Origin: Pseudohongiella sp.
Lineage (GTDB): Bacteria; Pseudomonadota; Gammaproteobacteria; Pseudomonadales; Pseudohongiellaceae
NCBI GenBank assembly: GCA_030652635.1
Contig: JAUSPW010000659.1
Location: 1 to 8,992, forward strand
Direction of reading: 5' to 3'
DNA length: 8,992 bases
Shown: positions 1 to 6,158 of the stretch, piece by piece
Position numbering within the stretch: the first letter of the stretch is position 1
How the letters are laid out: each line of letters begins with the position of its first letter
The notes under the pieces: generated by a model
Told to the model about the DNA's origin: nothing
Database searches by the model: none
What the model saw: only the letters and a program-made list of their open reading frames with translations
Program-made: the position numbers and the translations under genes

Positions 1-10
1 GGTATCAAGT

Positions 11-57
11 AAAAACATTGGGGTCGGAGGGCGAAGCGCTCTGACCCCATTGTTTTT
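11..57. repeat. Long near-perfect hairpin, possible REP-like palindrome or bidirectional terminator
   Basis: Positions 11-32 pair with 36-57 around a three-base GAA loop (33-35). Of 22 position pairs, 19 are Watson-Crick, one is G.T (26/42) and two are mismatched (18/50 and 30/38). The arms run from an A5 tract through a GGGGTC core, and the mirrored arm ends in T5, so either strand would give a GC-rich stem followed by U residues. It could end serA transcription, which enters from the right. The GGGGTC/GACCCC core resembles dispersed palindromes I recall from gammaproteobacterial genomes, some near REP-associated transposases. That link is from memory and untested. No transposase is visible in the window. 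Confidence 0.75.
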
Positions 58-60
58 GAC

Positions 61-170
61 GTGCAGTGGTAGACAGAGGGCGCTACGGGTAAATAGTTTC
101 GGAACGACGCCGTTGGCGCCTGATTGTTCCTCAACTGTTTACCCGCATCACCCTCCGTCCATCCGTGTGC
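61..170. repeat. Large imperfect inverted repeat ending just before the serA stop codon
   Basis: Positions 61-105 and 126-170 are inverted copies (paired positions sum to 231). The inner 30 pairs (76-105 with 126-155) include 24 Watson-Crick matches, with uninterrupted blocks at 76-80, 86-93, 95-98 and 101-105. The outer 15 pairs retain 8 matches. Several mismatches (71, 75, 81 and 85) become G.U pairs if the minus strand is transcribed, which is the direction of serA. The central 20 bases contain a small stem, 108-111 with 115-118. The repeat stops one base before the serA stop codon at 172-174. A structured 3' UTR, a degenerate palindromic insertion and a terminator are all possible. Confidence 0.65.
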
Positions 171-171
171 A

Positions 172-1419
172 TTACCAGAGAACTCGGCAGCGTATAGTGC
201 CAGTGACTTCGTGCAACTTGTCCAATGCGATGTCGCTGTCCTTCTCTGCAATATCCATCACCACATAACCAATCTTGTCATTAGTCTGCAGATACTGTGA
301 ACTGATGTTGATGCCGCTCGCCGAAAATATCTGGTTGATCTGAGACATGACACCTGGCACGTTTTCGTGAACGTGCAGCAATCGATGCATGCCGGGGTGC
401 GACGGTAAAGCCACTTCCGGAAAATTGACAGACGTCTGTGTCGAGCCATTGTCGCTGTAACGAATCAGTTTTTCTGCCACTTCAAAACCAATATTTTCCT
501 GTGCTTCCATCGTGCTGCCACCAATATGTGGTGTCAGAATGCAGTTATCAAATTTGCGCAGAGGAGAAACAAACTCTTCGTCATTTGCGTGCGGCTCTAC
601 CGGGAAAACGTCAACAGCTGCGCCAGACAGGTGTTTTGATTCCAGCGCTGCGGCCAGCGCGTCAATATCAACAACCGTGCCGCGAGAGGCATTGATCAGA
701 ATGCCACCCTTTTTCATCCAACTGATCTGTTCTGCGCCGATCATCTTTTCAGTCTGGGCGGTTTCTGGCACATGAAGGCTGACAACATCGCAAGTCTGCA
801 TCAGCTCTTTTAAACTGTTGACTTGAGTGGCATTGCCCAGCGGCAGTTTGGTGACGATGTCATATAGATAAACTTTCATGCCCATGGATTCAGCCAGAAC
901 GCTCAGCTGCGAGCCGATGTTGCCGTAACCGATCAGGCCAAGTTTTTTGCCACGTGTTTCAAAAGAGCCGGTGGCAACTTTCTGCCAGATGCCACGATGC
1001 GTGAGCGCATTTTTTTCAGGAATGCCGCGTAGCAATAAAATGGTTTGACCAATAACCAGCTCAGCGACACTGCGGGTATTGGAATAAGGTGCATTAAAAA
1101 CCGGTACGCCTTTGATCAATGCTGCTGTGAGATCTACCTGGTTGGTGCCTATGCAAAAACAACCAGCGGCTTGCAGCCGGGTAGCCGCCTCAAAAACACG
1201 CGCTGTCAATTGAGTGCGCGAGCGGATCCCGATGAAATGCACATCTTTTACTTTTTCGACCAGTTCGTCTTCCGAAAGTGATGTCTTCAAATACTCGATA
1301 TTGGTATAGCCGGCATCGTTCAGCGTCTTGACTGCGCTTTGATGTACGCCTTCCAGAAGCAGGAAGCGGATTTTACTTTTATCCAGGGATGTTGGTTTCA
1401 TAAGGTCTACAGTACTCAT
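172..1419 (-). CDS. serA: D-3-phosphoglycerate dehydrogenase SerA
   Basis: This cytoplasmic enzyme oxidises 3-phosphoglycerate with NAD+, the first step of serine synthesis. The 415-residue product aligns closely with the 410-residue E. coli enzyme from residue 11 on. The NAD-binding glycines are G164, G166 and G169, with D187 as the likely ribose-binding acid. The catalytic residues are R246 (NASRGT), E275 (FPVEP) and H298 (TPHIGG), a constant +6 from E. coli R240, E269 and H292. A C-terminal ACT domain (about 345-415) contains HEN (351-353) and N371, the serine-binding positions of the family, so feedback inhibition by serine is expected. The start is not settled: neither M1 nor M7 has a clear Shine-Dalgarno sequence, and M1 is taken as the longer choice. 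The gene is divergent from the dehydrogenase at 1504, which fits a functional pairing. Confidence 0.97.
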   Translation of the reverse strand: MSTVDLMKPTSLDKSKIRFLLLEGVHQSAVKTLNDAGYTNIEYLKTSLSEDELVEKVKDVHFIGIRSRTQLTARVFEAATRLQAAGCFCIGTNQVDLTAALIKGVPVFNAPYSNTRSVAELVIGQTILLLRGIPEKNALTHRGIWQKVATGSFETRGKKLGLIGYGNIGSQLSVLAESMGMKVYLYDIVTKLPLGNATQVNSLKELMQTCDVVSLHVPETAQTEKMIGAEQISWMKKGGILINASRGTVVDIDALAAALESKHLSGAAVDVFPVEPHANDEEFVSPLRKFDNCILTPHIGGSTMEAQENIGFEVAEKLIRYSDNGSTQTSVNFPEVALPSHPGMHRLLHVHENVPGVMSQINQIFSASGINISSQYLQTNDKIGYVVMDIAEKDSDIALDKLHEVTGTIRCRVLW

Positions 1420-1457
1420 GACAGGTTTATGCGGGGTCTCTCCCGTTCGAGGCGCGC

Positions 1458-1487
1458 TATGTTACCATAAGCCCGATCAGTAACATA
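1458..1487. promoter_or_regulatory. Perfect 8-bp inverted repeat between divergent serA and D-2-hydroxyglutarate dehydrogenase
   Basis: TATGTTAC (1458-1465) and GTAACATA (1480-1487) are perfect inverted copies separated by 14 bp, so the arm centres lie 22 bp apart, about two helical turns. The 84-bp gap (1420-1503) must hold the promoters of both genes, and a dimeric regulator bound here could control both. No convincing -35/-10 pair was found on either strand. TATG at 1458 (plus) and TATGGT read on the minus strand near 1464-1469 are only partial -10 matches. Operator function is an inference. Confidence 0.4.
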
Positions 1488-1503
1488 AAAGGTAATCGTC
1501 CGA

Positions 1504-2922
1504 ATGAAGTTAACGCAGCAAGCTCTGGAAACTGCCCTTGCCGGGGTAGTGGGTGCGGATAGGGTCAAAACTGATGCCGATTCTCTGCAGGTATATGGCA
1601 AAGACTGGACTAAAGTTTACGAGCCCAAGCCTGCTGCTATTGTGTTTCCGGGCAACATTGCCGAGGTGCAGGCACTGGTAAAACTGGCGAATCAGCATCA
1701 GCTTGCCCTGGTGCCCTCAGGCGGTCGTACGGGTCTGAGCGGTGGCGCGGTAGCCTGCAATGGAGAGGTGGTTGTTGCCTTTGATCGCATGAATCGTATT
1801 CTGGATTTTAATCCCGTGGATCGCCAGCTTGTCTGCGAACCAGGCGTTGTAACCGAGCAACTTCAGTTATTTGCTGAAGAAAAAGGACTGTTTTACCCCG
1901 TTGATTTCGCCTCATCAGGGTCAAGCCAGATCGGTGGCAATGTCGCGACCAACGCGGGTGGTATTAAAGTTATCCGATACGGATTAACACGTGACTGGGT
2001 GATGGGCATGAAAGTGGTGACAGGATCCGGTGAGCTGTTGGAGCTCAATCATGGGTTGGTCAAAAATGCCACTGGATATGATTTGCGCCACTTGTTTATC
2101 GGGTCGGAAGGGACACTCGGGTTTATTGTTGAGCTCACGATGCGACTGGCGACAGCCCCCTTTGACCCTACGGTGCTGGTGCTGGCTGTGGATGATATGG
2201 AGTCAGCCATGCATGTGCTGCAGGCGTTCCAATCCTCTCTGAATATCAGTGCCTTTGAGTTTTTCTCTGAAAAAGCACTCCGCCACGTGATGGCAGAAAA
2301 GGGATTGCAACGCCCATTCCAGACCATCGGGAATTTTTATGCGCTGATTGAATTCGAGAACACCAATGAGTCGGTTATGGATGCGGCCATGGCAGCATTT
2401 GAAAACTGTGTTGAGCAAGGTTGGGCGCTGGACGGCACCATGAGCCAGAACATTACCCAGGCAAAAACGCTCTGGCGCCTGCGGGAAGATATCTCGGAGA
2501 CCATTTCAAAATTTACGCCTTACAAAAATGATATTTCGGTGCAGGTCTCAAAGGTGCCGGCATTTCTTAAGGAAGTGGACAGCATTGTGAACAGCAAGTA
2601 CCCGGATTTTGAGATTATCTGGTTTGGGCATATTGGTGACGGCAATGTACACCTTAATATCCTTAAGCCAGATGCTCTGCCGAAAGAGGAGTTCTTCCGA
2701 CAATGTGGAGAAGTGAGTTACGGTATTTTTGATGCGGTCAAACGGTATCACGGAAGTGTTTCTGCAGAGCACGGCGTGGGATTGCTGAAAAAACCCTATC
2801 TTCAGTACAGCCGAAGCGATGCTGAAATCAATTTCATGCGATCGATAAAGCGAGTCTTTGATCCTAATAACATCATGAATCCCGGCAAGATTTTTGATCA
2901 GGCCGAGAATCCGGCAATATAG
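1504..2922 (+). CDS. d2hgdh: FAD-dependent D-2-hydroxyglutarate dehydrogenase (FAD-linked oxidase, GlcD/D2HGDH family)
   Basis: The likely reaction is oxidation of D-2-hydroxyglutarate to 2-oxoglutarate, with electrons passed to electron-transfer flavoprotein. The 472 residues show an N-terminal FAD-binding domain with PSGGRTGLSGG (71-81), SSGSSQIGGNVATNAGG (137-153) and GSEGTLG (200-206). The C-terminal oxidase domain carries HIGDGNVH (376-383) and EHG (422-424). H376, H383, E422 and H423 match the metal and substrate cluster of human D2HGDH, and R327, K341 and N385 align with its substrate residues. AAAAGG at 1487-1492 lies 11 bases before the ATG. In Pseudomonas stutzeri the homologue next to serA removes the D-2-hydroxyglutarate made by SerA, and this divergent arrangement is the main support for that substrate. 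A D-lactate or glycolate dehydrogenase subunit is the alternative, but no glcE/glcF partner lies nearby. Confidence 0.85.
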   Translation: MKLTQQALETALAGVVGADRVKTDADSLQVYGKDWTKVYEPKPAAIVFPGNIAEVQALVKLANQHQLALVPSGGRTGLSGGAVACNGEVVVAFDRMNRILDFNPVDRQLVCEPGVVTEQLQLFAEEKGLFYPVDFASSGSSQIGGNVATNAGGIKVIRYGLTRDWVMGMKVVTGSGELLELNHGLVKNATGYDLRHLFIGSEGTLGFIVELTMRLATAPFDPTVLVLAVDDMESAMHVLQAFQSSLNISAFEFFSEKALRHVMAEKGLQRPFQTIGNFYALIEFENTNESVMDAAMAAFENCVEQGWALDGTMSQNITQAKTLWRLREDISETISKFTPYKNDISVQVSKVPAFLKEVDSIVNSKYPDFEIIWFGHIGDGNVHLNILKPDALPKEEFFRQCGEVSYGIFDAVKRYHGSVSAEHGVGLLKKPYLQYSRSDAEINFMRSIKRVFDPNNIMNPGKIFDQAENPAI

Positions 2923-2960
2923 ATGTGGTGCCCATCACAAATTTGGGTTTCGATTTGATT

Positions 2961-2985
2961 AAAAACCGGAATTTTCCTGTTTTTT
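2961..2985 (+). terminator. Probable intrinsic terminator of the D-2-hydroxyglutarate dehydrogenase gene
   Basis: Positions 2961-2971 pair with 2974-2984 over 11 positions, with one mismatch (C2967/T2978), and end in a run of six T (2980-2985). The core GGAA/TTCC stem is short, and the formal loop of two bases would open to four or more. The site lies 39 bases after the stop codon. It is A/T-rich and thus weaker than the terminator after the cold-shock gene. Confidence 0.5.
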
Positions 2986-3055
2986 AGGCAAAAACTGTAT
3001 TCCCACCAACAAAATATAGCGGTACACTCGTGCAAGGAGTCGGTGTTGATTCCGG

Positions 3056-3077
3056 CAGTTGATACATTTGTCAACTG
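3056..3077 (+). promoter_or_regulatory. Hairpin in the presumed leader of the cold-shock gene
   Basis: CAGTTGA (3056-3062) and TCAACTG (3071-3077) are perfect inverted copies around an 8-base A/T-rich loop, 71 bases before the cold-shock ATG. Members of this family often have long structured leaders that respond to temperature, so a leader hairpin is plausible. I found no E. coli-type cold box and no convincing promoter. TATAGC at 3015-3020 and TTGATA at 3059-3064 (which overlaps the hairpin) are weak candidates. If transcription begins after the hairpin, it would instead be an operator or a chance repeat. Confidence 0.35.
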
Positions 3078-3147
3078 AGAAAATAAATATTGGGAGCAGC
3101 CGGGCATCGTTTTCGGTTCGTCCCTTGGAAATTAGCAAGAGAGCAAT

Positions 3148-3357
3148 ATGGCACAGCATGTAGAAGGTACCGTTAAGTGGTTCAATGACGAGAAAGGCTT
3201 TGGTTTCATTGAGCAGGAAGGTGGAAAGGACGTATTCGTCCATTTTAGTGCCATTAACGGTACTGGAAGAAAAACGCTGCACGAAGGTCAGAAAGTCACG
3301 ATGGAAGTGACTCAAGGCCAGAAAGGCCCTCAGGCAGAGAACGTCACTCCTCTGTAA
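3148..3357 (+). CDS. Cold-shock-domain protein (CspA family)
   Basis: This 69-residue protein is a single cold-shock domain, the usual length of the family. It should bind single-stranded RNA or DNA in the cytoplasm and act as an RNA chaperone. RNP1 is KGFGFIE (16-22) and RNP2 is VFVHF (29-33). The aromatic surface residues W11, F12, F18, F20, F30, H32 and F33 are all present. A purine-rich AAGAGAG sequence at 3137-3143 precedes the ATG with four bases between. The gene stands alone, with a 225-bp upstream gap and a strong terminator directly behind it. Whether it is cold-induced, constitutive or stationary-phase-induced cannot be read from the protein, because paralogues are nearly identical, so no csp letter is assigned. 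Confidence 0.97.
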   Translation: MAQHVEGTVKWFNDEKGFGFIEQEGGKDVFVHFSAINGTGRKTLHEGQKVTMEVTQGQKGPQAENVTPL

Positions 3358-3360
3358 TAC

Positions 3361-3394
3361 AAAAACGCAGAGGCCTCAAAACCTCTGCGTTTTT
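3361..3394 (+). terminator. Strong intrinsic terminator after the cold-shock gene
   Basis: Positions 3361-3373 and 3382-3394 are perfect 13-base inverted copies around an 8-base loop. The stem core is CGCAGAGG/CCTCTGCG and the right arm ends in T5. It begins three bases after the TAA codon. The left arm starts with A5, so the structure could also stop minus-strand transcription arriving from rpiA. Confidence 0.93.
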
Positions 3395-3430
3395 ATATAA
3401 GGGTTGTGTGCGGGATGCATTTGTATCTGT

Positions 3431-3459
3431 AAAACTCTGACTTATCGTGTCAGAGTTTT
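3431..3459 (-). terminator. rpiA terminator hairpin that overlaps the end of the coding sequence
   Basis: Positions 3431-3441 and 3449-3459 are perfect 11-base inverted copies with a 7-base loop. On the minus strand the 5' arm is formed by the last codons of rpiA, the stop codon (3442-3444) lies in the loop, and the 3' arm ends in four T. The U run is short, so termination strength is uncertain, but the stem is exact. A ribosome at the stop codon would cover the hairpin, so its folding could depend on translation. Confidence 0.7.
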
Positions 3460-4113
3460 CAGGCCCTCTTTTGTTCCAAGTATCAGTTTATCTGCTGGTC
3501 TCAGGGCAAAAAGGCCATTGGTCACAACTCCCGTAATCTGGTTGAGCTGAGTCTCCAGCGCGCGTGGATCCACGATACTCATATTGTGGACGTCTATAAT
3601 TATGTTTCCGTTATCGGTGATAAACCCTTCGCGGTAAACTGGATCACCCCCCAATTTCACAATCTGACGGGCAACGTAGCTCCTCGCCATTGGAATGACC
3701 TCAACAGGCAAAGGGAAGCTCCCCAGTACATTGACCAGTTTGCTGCCATCCGCAATACACACAAATTCTTTTGCAACAGCGGCGATGATTTTTTCGCGCG
3801 TCAACGCACCGCCGCCGCCTTTGATCAAATGCAGAAAAGAATTTGCTTCGTCAGCGCCGTCAACGTAAATGGTGACCTCCGGCGCTGAATTGAGATCAAT
3901 CACCGGAATTTGCAGCGCCTTTAGCCGTCGGGCAGTTTCTTCAGAGCTTGCGACGGTTGCACTGATGTCATGTCTGAACGCGCCGAGGCACTCGATAAAA
4001 TAATTGGCTGTAGAGCCGGTACCCACCCCGATAACAGATCGCTCATCCAGACGATCTCTGACGTAGTTGGCGGCGGCCTGCGCCACGGCTTTTTTCATTT
4101 CATTCTGGTCCAT
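3442..4113 (-). CDS. rpiA: Ribose-5-phosphate isomerase A
   Basis: RpiA interconverts ribose 5-phosphate and ribulose 5-phosphate in the non-oxidative pentose phosphate pathway, in the cytoplasm. The 223-residue product is close to the 219 residues of E. coli. The phosphate-binding GVGTGSTA loop is at 29-36, the YVDGADE motif (83-89) supplies D85 and D88, and KGGGGALTREK (98-108) supplies K98 and the catalytic base E107. ADGSK (121-125) ends in K125. These sit at +4 from E. coli D81, D84, K94, E103 and K121. AGGA lies seven bases before the ATG on the minus strand, which supports M1 over M6. The gene is divergent from ilvA, an arrangement I recall from pseudomonads, and a hairpin overlaps its last codons. 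Confidence 0.97.
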   Translation of the reverse strand: MDQNEMKKAVAQAAANYVRDRLDERSVIGVGTGSTANYFIECLGAFRHDISATVASSEETARRLKALQIPVIDLNSAPEVTIYVDGADEANSFLHLIKGGGGALTREKIIAAVAKEFVCIADGSKLVNVLGSFPLPVEVIPMARSYVARQIVKLGGDPVYREGFITDNGNIIIDVHNMSIVDPRALETQLNQITGVVTNGLFALRPADKLILGTKEGLKTLTR

Positions 4114-4148
4114 GCTGCTATCCTGTTAAGTGCTGCGTTAAACTGCTG

Positions 4149-4177
4149 TTCTGACACATCGACCACGCAAGTATAAC
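4149..4177 (+). promoter_or_regulatory. Candidate ilvA promoter, overlapping a candidate rpiA -10 element
   Basis: TATAAC at 4172-4177 matches the sigma70 -10 at five of six positions. Upstream are CTGACA (4151-4156, five of six, spacing 15) or TTCTGA (4149-4154, spacing 17, weaker). Transcription would begin near 4184, giving a leader of about 55 bases to the ATG at 4239. On the minus strand, TATACT (4175 down to 4170) is an equally good -10 for rpiA, but its -35 is poor. The two -10 elements share bases 4172-4175. No leader peptide or attenuator was seen before ilvA. Confidence 0.4.
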
Positions 4178-4224
4178 GCACGCTGACATCCGCAGGAAAA
4201 AATGGCCATCGAGAATGGCTGCTG

Positions 4225-4230
4225 AAAGGA
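4225..4230 (+). promoter_or_regulatory. Ribosome binding site that sets the ilvA start
   Basis: AAAGGA lies eight bases before the ATG at 4239. The upstream in-frame ATG at 4215 lacks such a site and would add eight residues unlike the N-terminus of related IlvA proteins. The 4239 start gives a protein beginning MEKYIKEILSARVYDVA, as I recall for Pseudomonas IlvA. Confidence 0.75.
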
Positions 4231-4238
4231 AAGAGGGT

Positions 4239-5753
4239 ATGGAAAAGTACATCAAGGAAATTTTGTCTGCCCGCGTCTATGACGTCGCCATCGAGAGTCC
4301 TGTGCACACAGCGCCCGCCTTGTCACGCCGGTTGGATAATCAGGTACTGCTAAAACGAGAAGACATGCAGCCGGTGTTCAGCTTCAAACTGAGAGGGGCC
4401 TACAACAAAATGTCTCGACTTAGCGCAGAAGCGGCACAACGTGGGGTTATTGCAGCAAGTGCTGGCAATCATGCACAAGGCGTGGCATTGGCAGGCACAA
4501 AGCTAGGCATTCCAACAATCATTGTTATGCCAGTCACAACGCCAGCGATCAAGATTGATGGGGTGCGTTCGCGTGGCGGTCAGGTCATCCTGCATGGTGA
4601 CACTTACAATGACGCCGCTGAATACGCAATGGAACTGGTCGAGGAAAAAGGCTACACGTTTGTGCATGCTTTTGATGATCGTGACGTGATTGCCGGTCAA
4701 GGTACCGTGGCCATGGAGATACTGCATCAGCACAGCGGCAGACTGGACGCGATTTTTGTACCTGTTGGTGGTGGTGGTTTGATGGCAGGAATGGCCGCAT
4801 ACATCAAATATCTGCGCCCAGATATTCGCATGATCGCTGTCGAAGCCGAAGACTCTGCCTGCCTGAAAGCAGCGATGGAAAGTGGTGAGCGCGTAAAATT
4901 GTCTCAAGTTGGGCTGTTTGCTGATGGGGTTGCCGTCAACCAGGTTGGCAAGGAGACATTTGCCATACTCAAACATTGTGTTGATGAGGTCATTACCGTG
5001 ACGACAGATGAAATCTGTGCGGCAATCAAAGATGTGTTTGACGATACGCGCGCGGTTACTGAGCCGGCGGGGGCCCTGGCCATCGCCGGCTTAAAAAAGG
5101 CCGTGCGTGAACAGGGGCTGCGTAATCAGGTATTGCTGGCCGTCATCACCGGCGCTAATGTCAATTTTGATCGGCTGCGGCATATTTCCGAGCGCGCCGA
5201 ACTGGGTGAAAGCCGCGAAGCCGTGCTGGCAGTGACCATTGATGAAAAGCCGGGCAGTTTCAGACGGTTCTCGCAAACCTTGGGGCGACGTAATGTCACT
5301 GAATTTAATTACCGCTTTGGTGATACCACTGCTGCCCAGATATTTGTTGGTGTTGAAATAGCAGATGGCGCAAACGGTCGGCGCGACCTGATTCATGCAC
5401 TCACAAAGCAAGGATTATGTGTGGTTGATATGACTGACAATGAGGCCGCCAAACTGCATATCCGACATATGGTGGGCGGGCGAAGCCAGCAGGTTCTGAA
5501 TGAGCGCGTTTTCCGATTTGAATTTCCTGAACGCCCCGGCGCTTTGATGACATTTCTCGATCTGTTGGGCGAACGCTGGAATATCTCGATGTTCCATTAC
5601 CGCAATCATGGCGCGGCCTATGGACGAGTGATGGTAGGCATTCAGGTGCCTGAGCAGGACCGCATCCCATTTGCTGAATTCCTGCAATTGACCCAATACC
5701 CGTTTCAGGAAGAAACGGACAATATTGCCTACCAGACTTTTCTTGCACCTTAA
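4239..5753 (+). CDS. ilvA: Biosynthetic threonine ammonia-lyase (threonine deaminase) IlvA
   Basis: IlvA converts threonine to 2-oxobutanoate and ammonia, the committed step of isoleucine synthesis. The 504-residue length matches the long biosynthetic form rather than the short catabolic TdcB. The N-terminal PLP fold-type II domain contains the PLP lysine K50 in SFKLRGAYNK (48-57), SAGNHAQG (74-81) and the phosphate-binding GGGGL (177-181). Two C-terminal ACT-like regions (about 328-400 and 422-494) should provide isoleucine inhibition and valine activation. The 4239 start is chosen on its ribosome binding site. An in-frame ATG at 4215 would give 512 residues. The gene stands alone and is divergent from rpiA. 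Its 3' end faces ppnP across only 10 bp, where I see no strong terminator. Confidence 0.96.
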   Translation: MEKYIKEILSARVYDVAIESPVHTAPALSRRLDNQVLLKREDMQPVFSFKLRGAYNKMSRLSAEAAQRGVIAASAGNHAQGVALAGTKLGIPTIIVMPVTTPAIKIDGVRSRGGQVILHGDTYNDAAEYAMELVEEKGYTFVHAFDDRDVIAGQGTVAMEILHQHSGRLDAIFVPVGGGGLMAGMAAYIKYLRPDIRMIAVEAEDSACLKAAMESGERVKLSQVGLFADGVAVNQVGKETFAILKHCVDEVITVTTDEICAAIKDVFDDTRAVTEPAGALAIAGLKKAVREQGLRNQVLLAVITGANVNFDRLRHISERAELGESREAVLAVTIDEKPGSFRRFSQTLGRRNVTEFNYRFGDTTAAQIFVGVEIADGANGRRDLIHALTKQGLCVVDMTDNEAAKLHIRHMVGGRSQQVLNERVFRFEFPERPGALMTFLDLLGERWNISMFHYRNHGAAYGRVMVGIQVPEQDRIPFAEFLQLTQYPFQEETDNIAYQTFLAP

Positions 5754-5763
5754 TGGGCAGGTT

Positions 5764-6078
5764 TTACCCGATGTAAGAGCAGCAGTAGTCGGTCACGCTC
5801 AGTACTTTGATATCAAAGGCTGAGTTTGCCGGAACTTCAAAGCTATCGCCACCTGTCACTTTGCGCCACAGATCTTCGCCAGGCAGCAGAATCTCAACAT
5901 GGCCAGACAGAATTTCCATAATTTCTTTTTTGGCGGTGCCAAATCGGAATTCACCTGGCATCATGATTCCCAGTGTTTTGACATCGCCATTGGCAAATTC
6001 AACCGTACGACTGGTGACCTTGCCATCAAAATACACATTGGCAGCTTTGACTACGGAAACATTTTCAAACTTACTCAT
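5764..6078 (-). CDS. ppnP: Pyrimidine/purine nucleoside phosphorylase PpnP (YaiE/DUF1255 family)
   Basis: PpnP of E. coli is a small cupin-fold enzyme that splits many nucleosides with phosphate into base and ribose 1-phosphate. This 104-residue protein shares the family core: YFDGKV (16-21), an MMPGEFRFGTAKKEIMEILSG block (39-59), LLPG (64-67) and FEVPANSAFDIKV (80-92). It is about ten residues longer at the N-terminus than the 94-residue E. coli protein, as in a longer subgroup of the family that I recall. AGAGA lies about eight bases before the ATG on the minus strand. psd lies upstream on the same strand with an 80-bp gap, so co-transcription is possible, but no functional link is known. 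Substrate range cannot be judged from sequence. Confidence 0.92.
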   Translation of the reverse strand: MSKFENVSVVKAANVYFDGKVTSRTVEFANGDVKTLGIMMPGEFRFGTAKKEIMEILSGHVEILLPGEDLWRKVTGGDSFEVPANSAFDIKVLSVTDYCCSYIG

Positions 6079-6158
6079 AATCGAATCTCTTGATAAAACA
6101 ACTAAGGATGGCTAGACCAGTGAAAACCTGAGGACGCGGATTCTAGCGATTTCACAAC

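Noticed and set aside
50..268. Plus-strand open frame of 72 codons at the left edge
   Set aside because: It crosses the large palindrome and runs antisense into the serA 3' end. It has no recognisable domain and no clear ribosome binding site.
2959..3315. Minus-strand open frame of 118 codons antisense to the cold-shock gene
   Set aside because: It covers the terminator and intergenic region and most of a clear cold-shock coding sequence. Its product resembles no family I know.
4205..4219. GCCAT/ATGGC inverted repeat just before the ilvA ribosome binding site
   Set aside because: A five-base stem with a five-base loop is too short to support an operator or attenuator.
4215..4238. Upstream in-frame ATG for ilvA (8 extra residues)
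   Set aside because: No ribosome binding site precedes it, the extra residues overlap the AAAGGA site of the 4239 start, and related proteins begin at the equivalent of 4239.
4503..4976. Minus-strand open frame of 157 codons inside ilvA
   Set aside because: It lies wholly within a strongly conserved part of IlvA, and its product is low in recognisable structure, so it is a shadow frame.
6111..6147. GCTAGA/TCTAGC inverted repeat between psd and ppnP
   Set aside because: Only six base pairs with a 25-base loop and no T run, so it is not distinguishable from chance.
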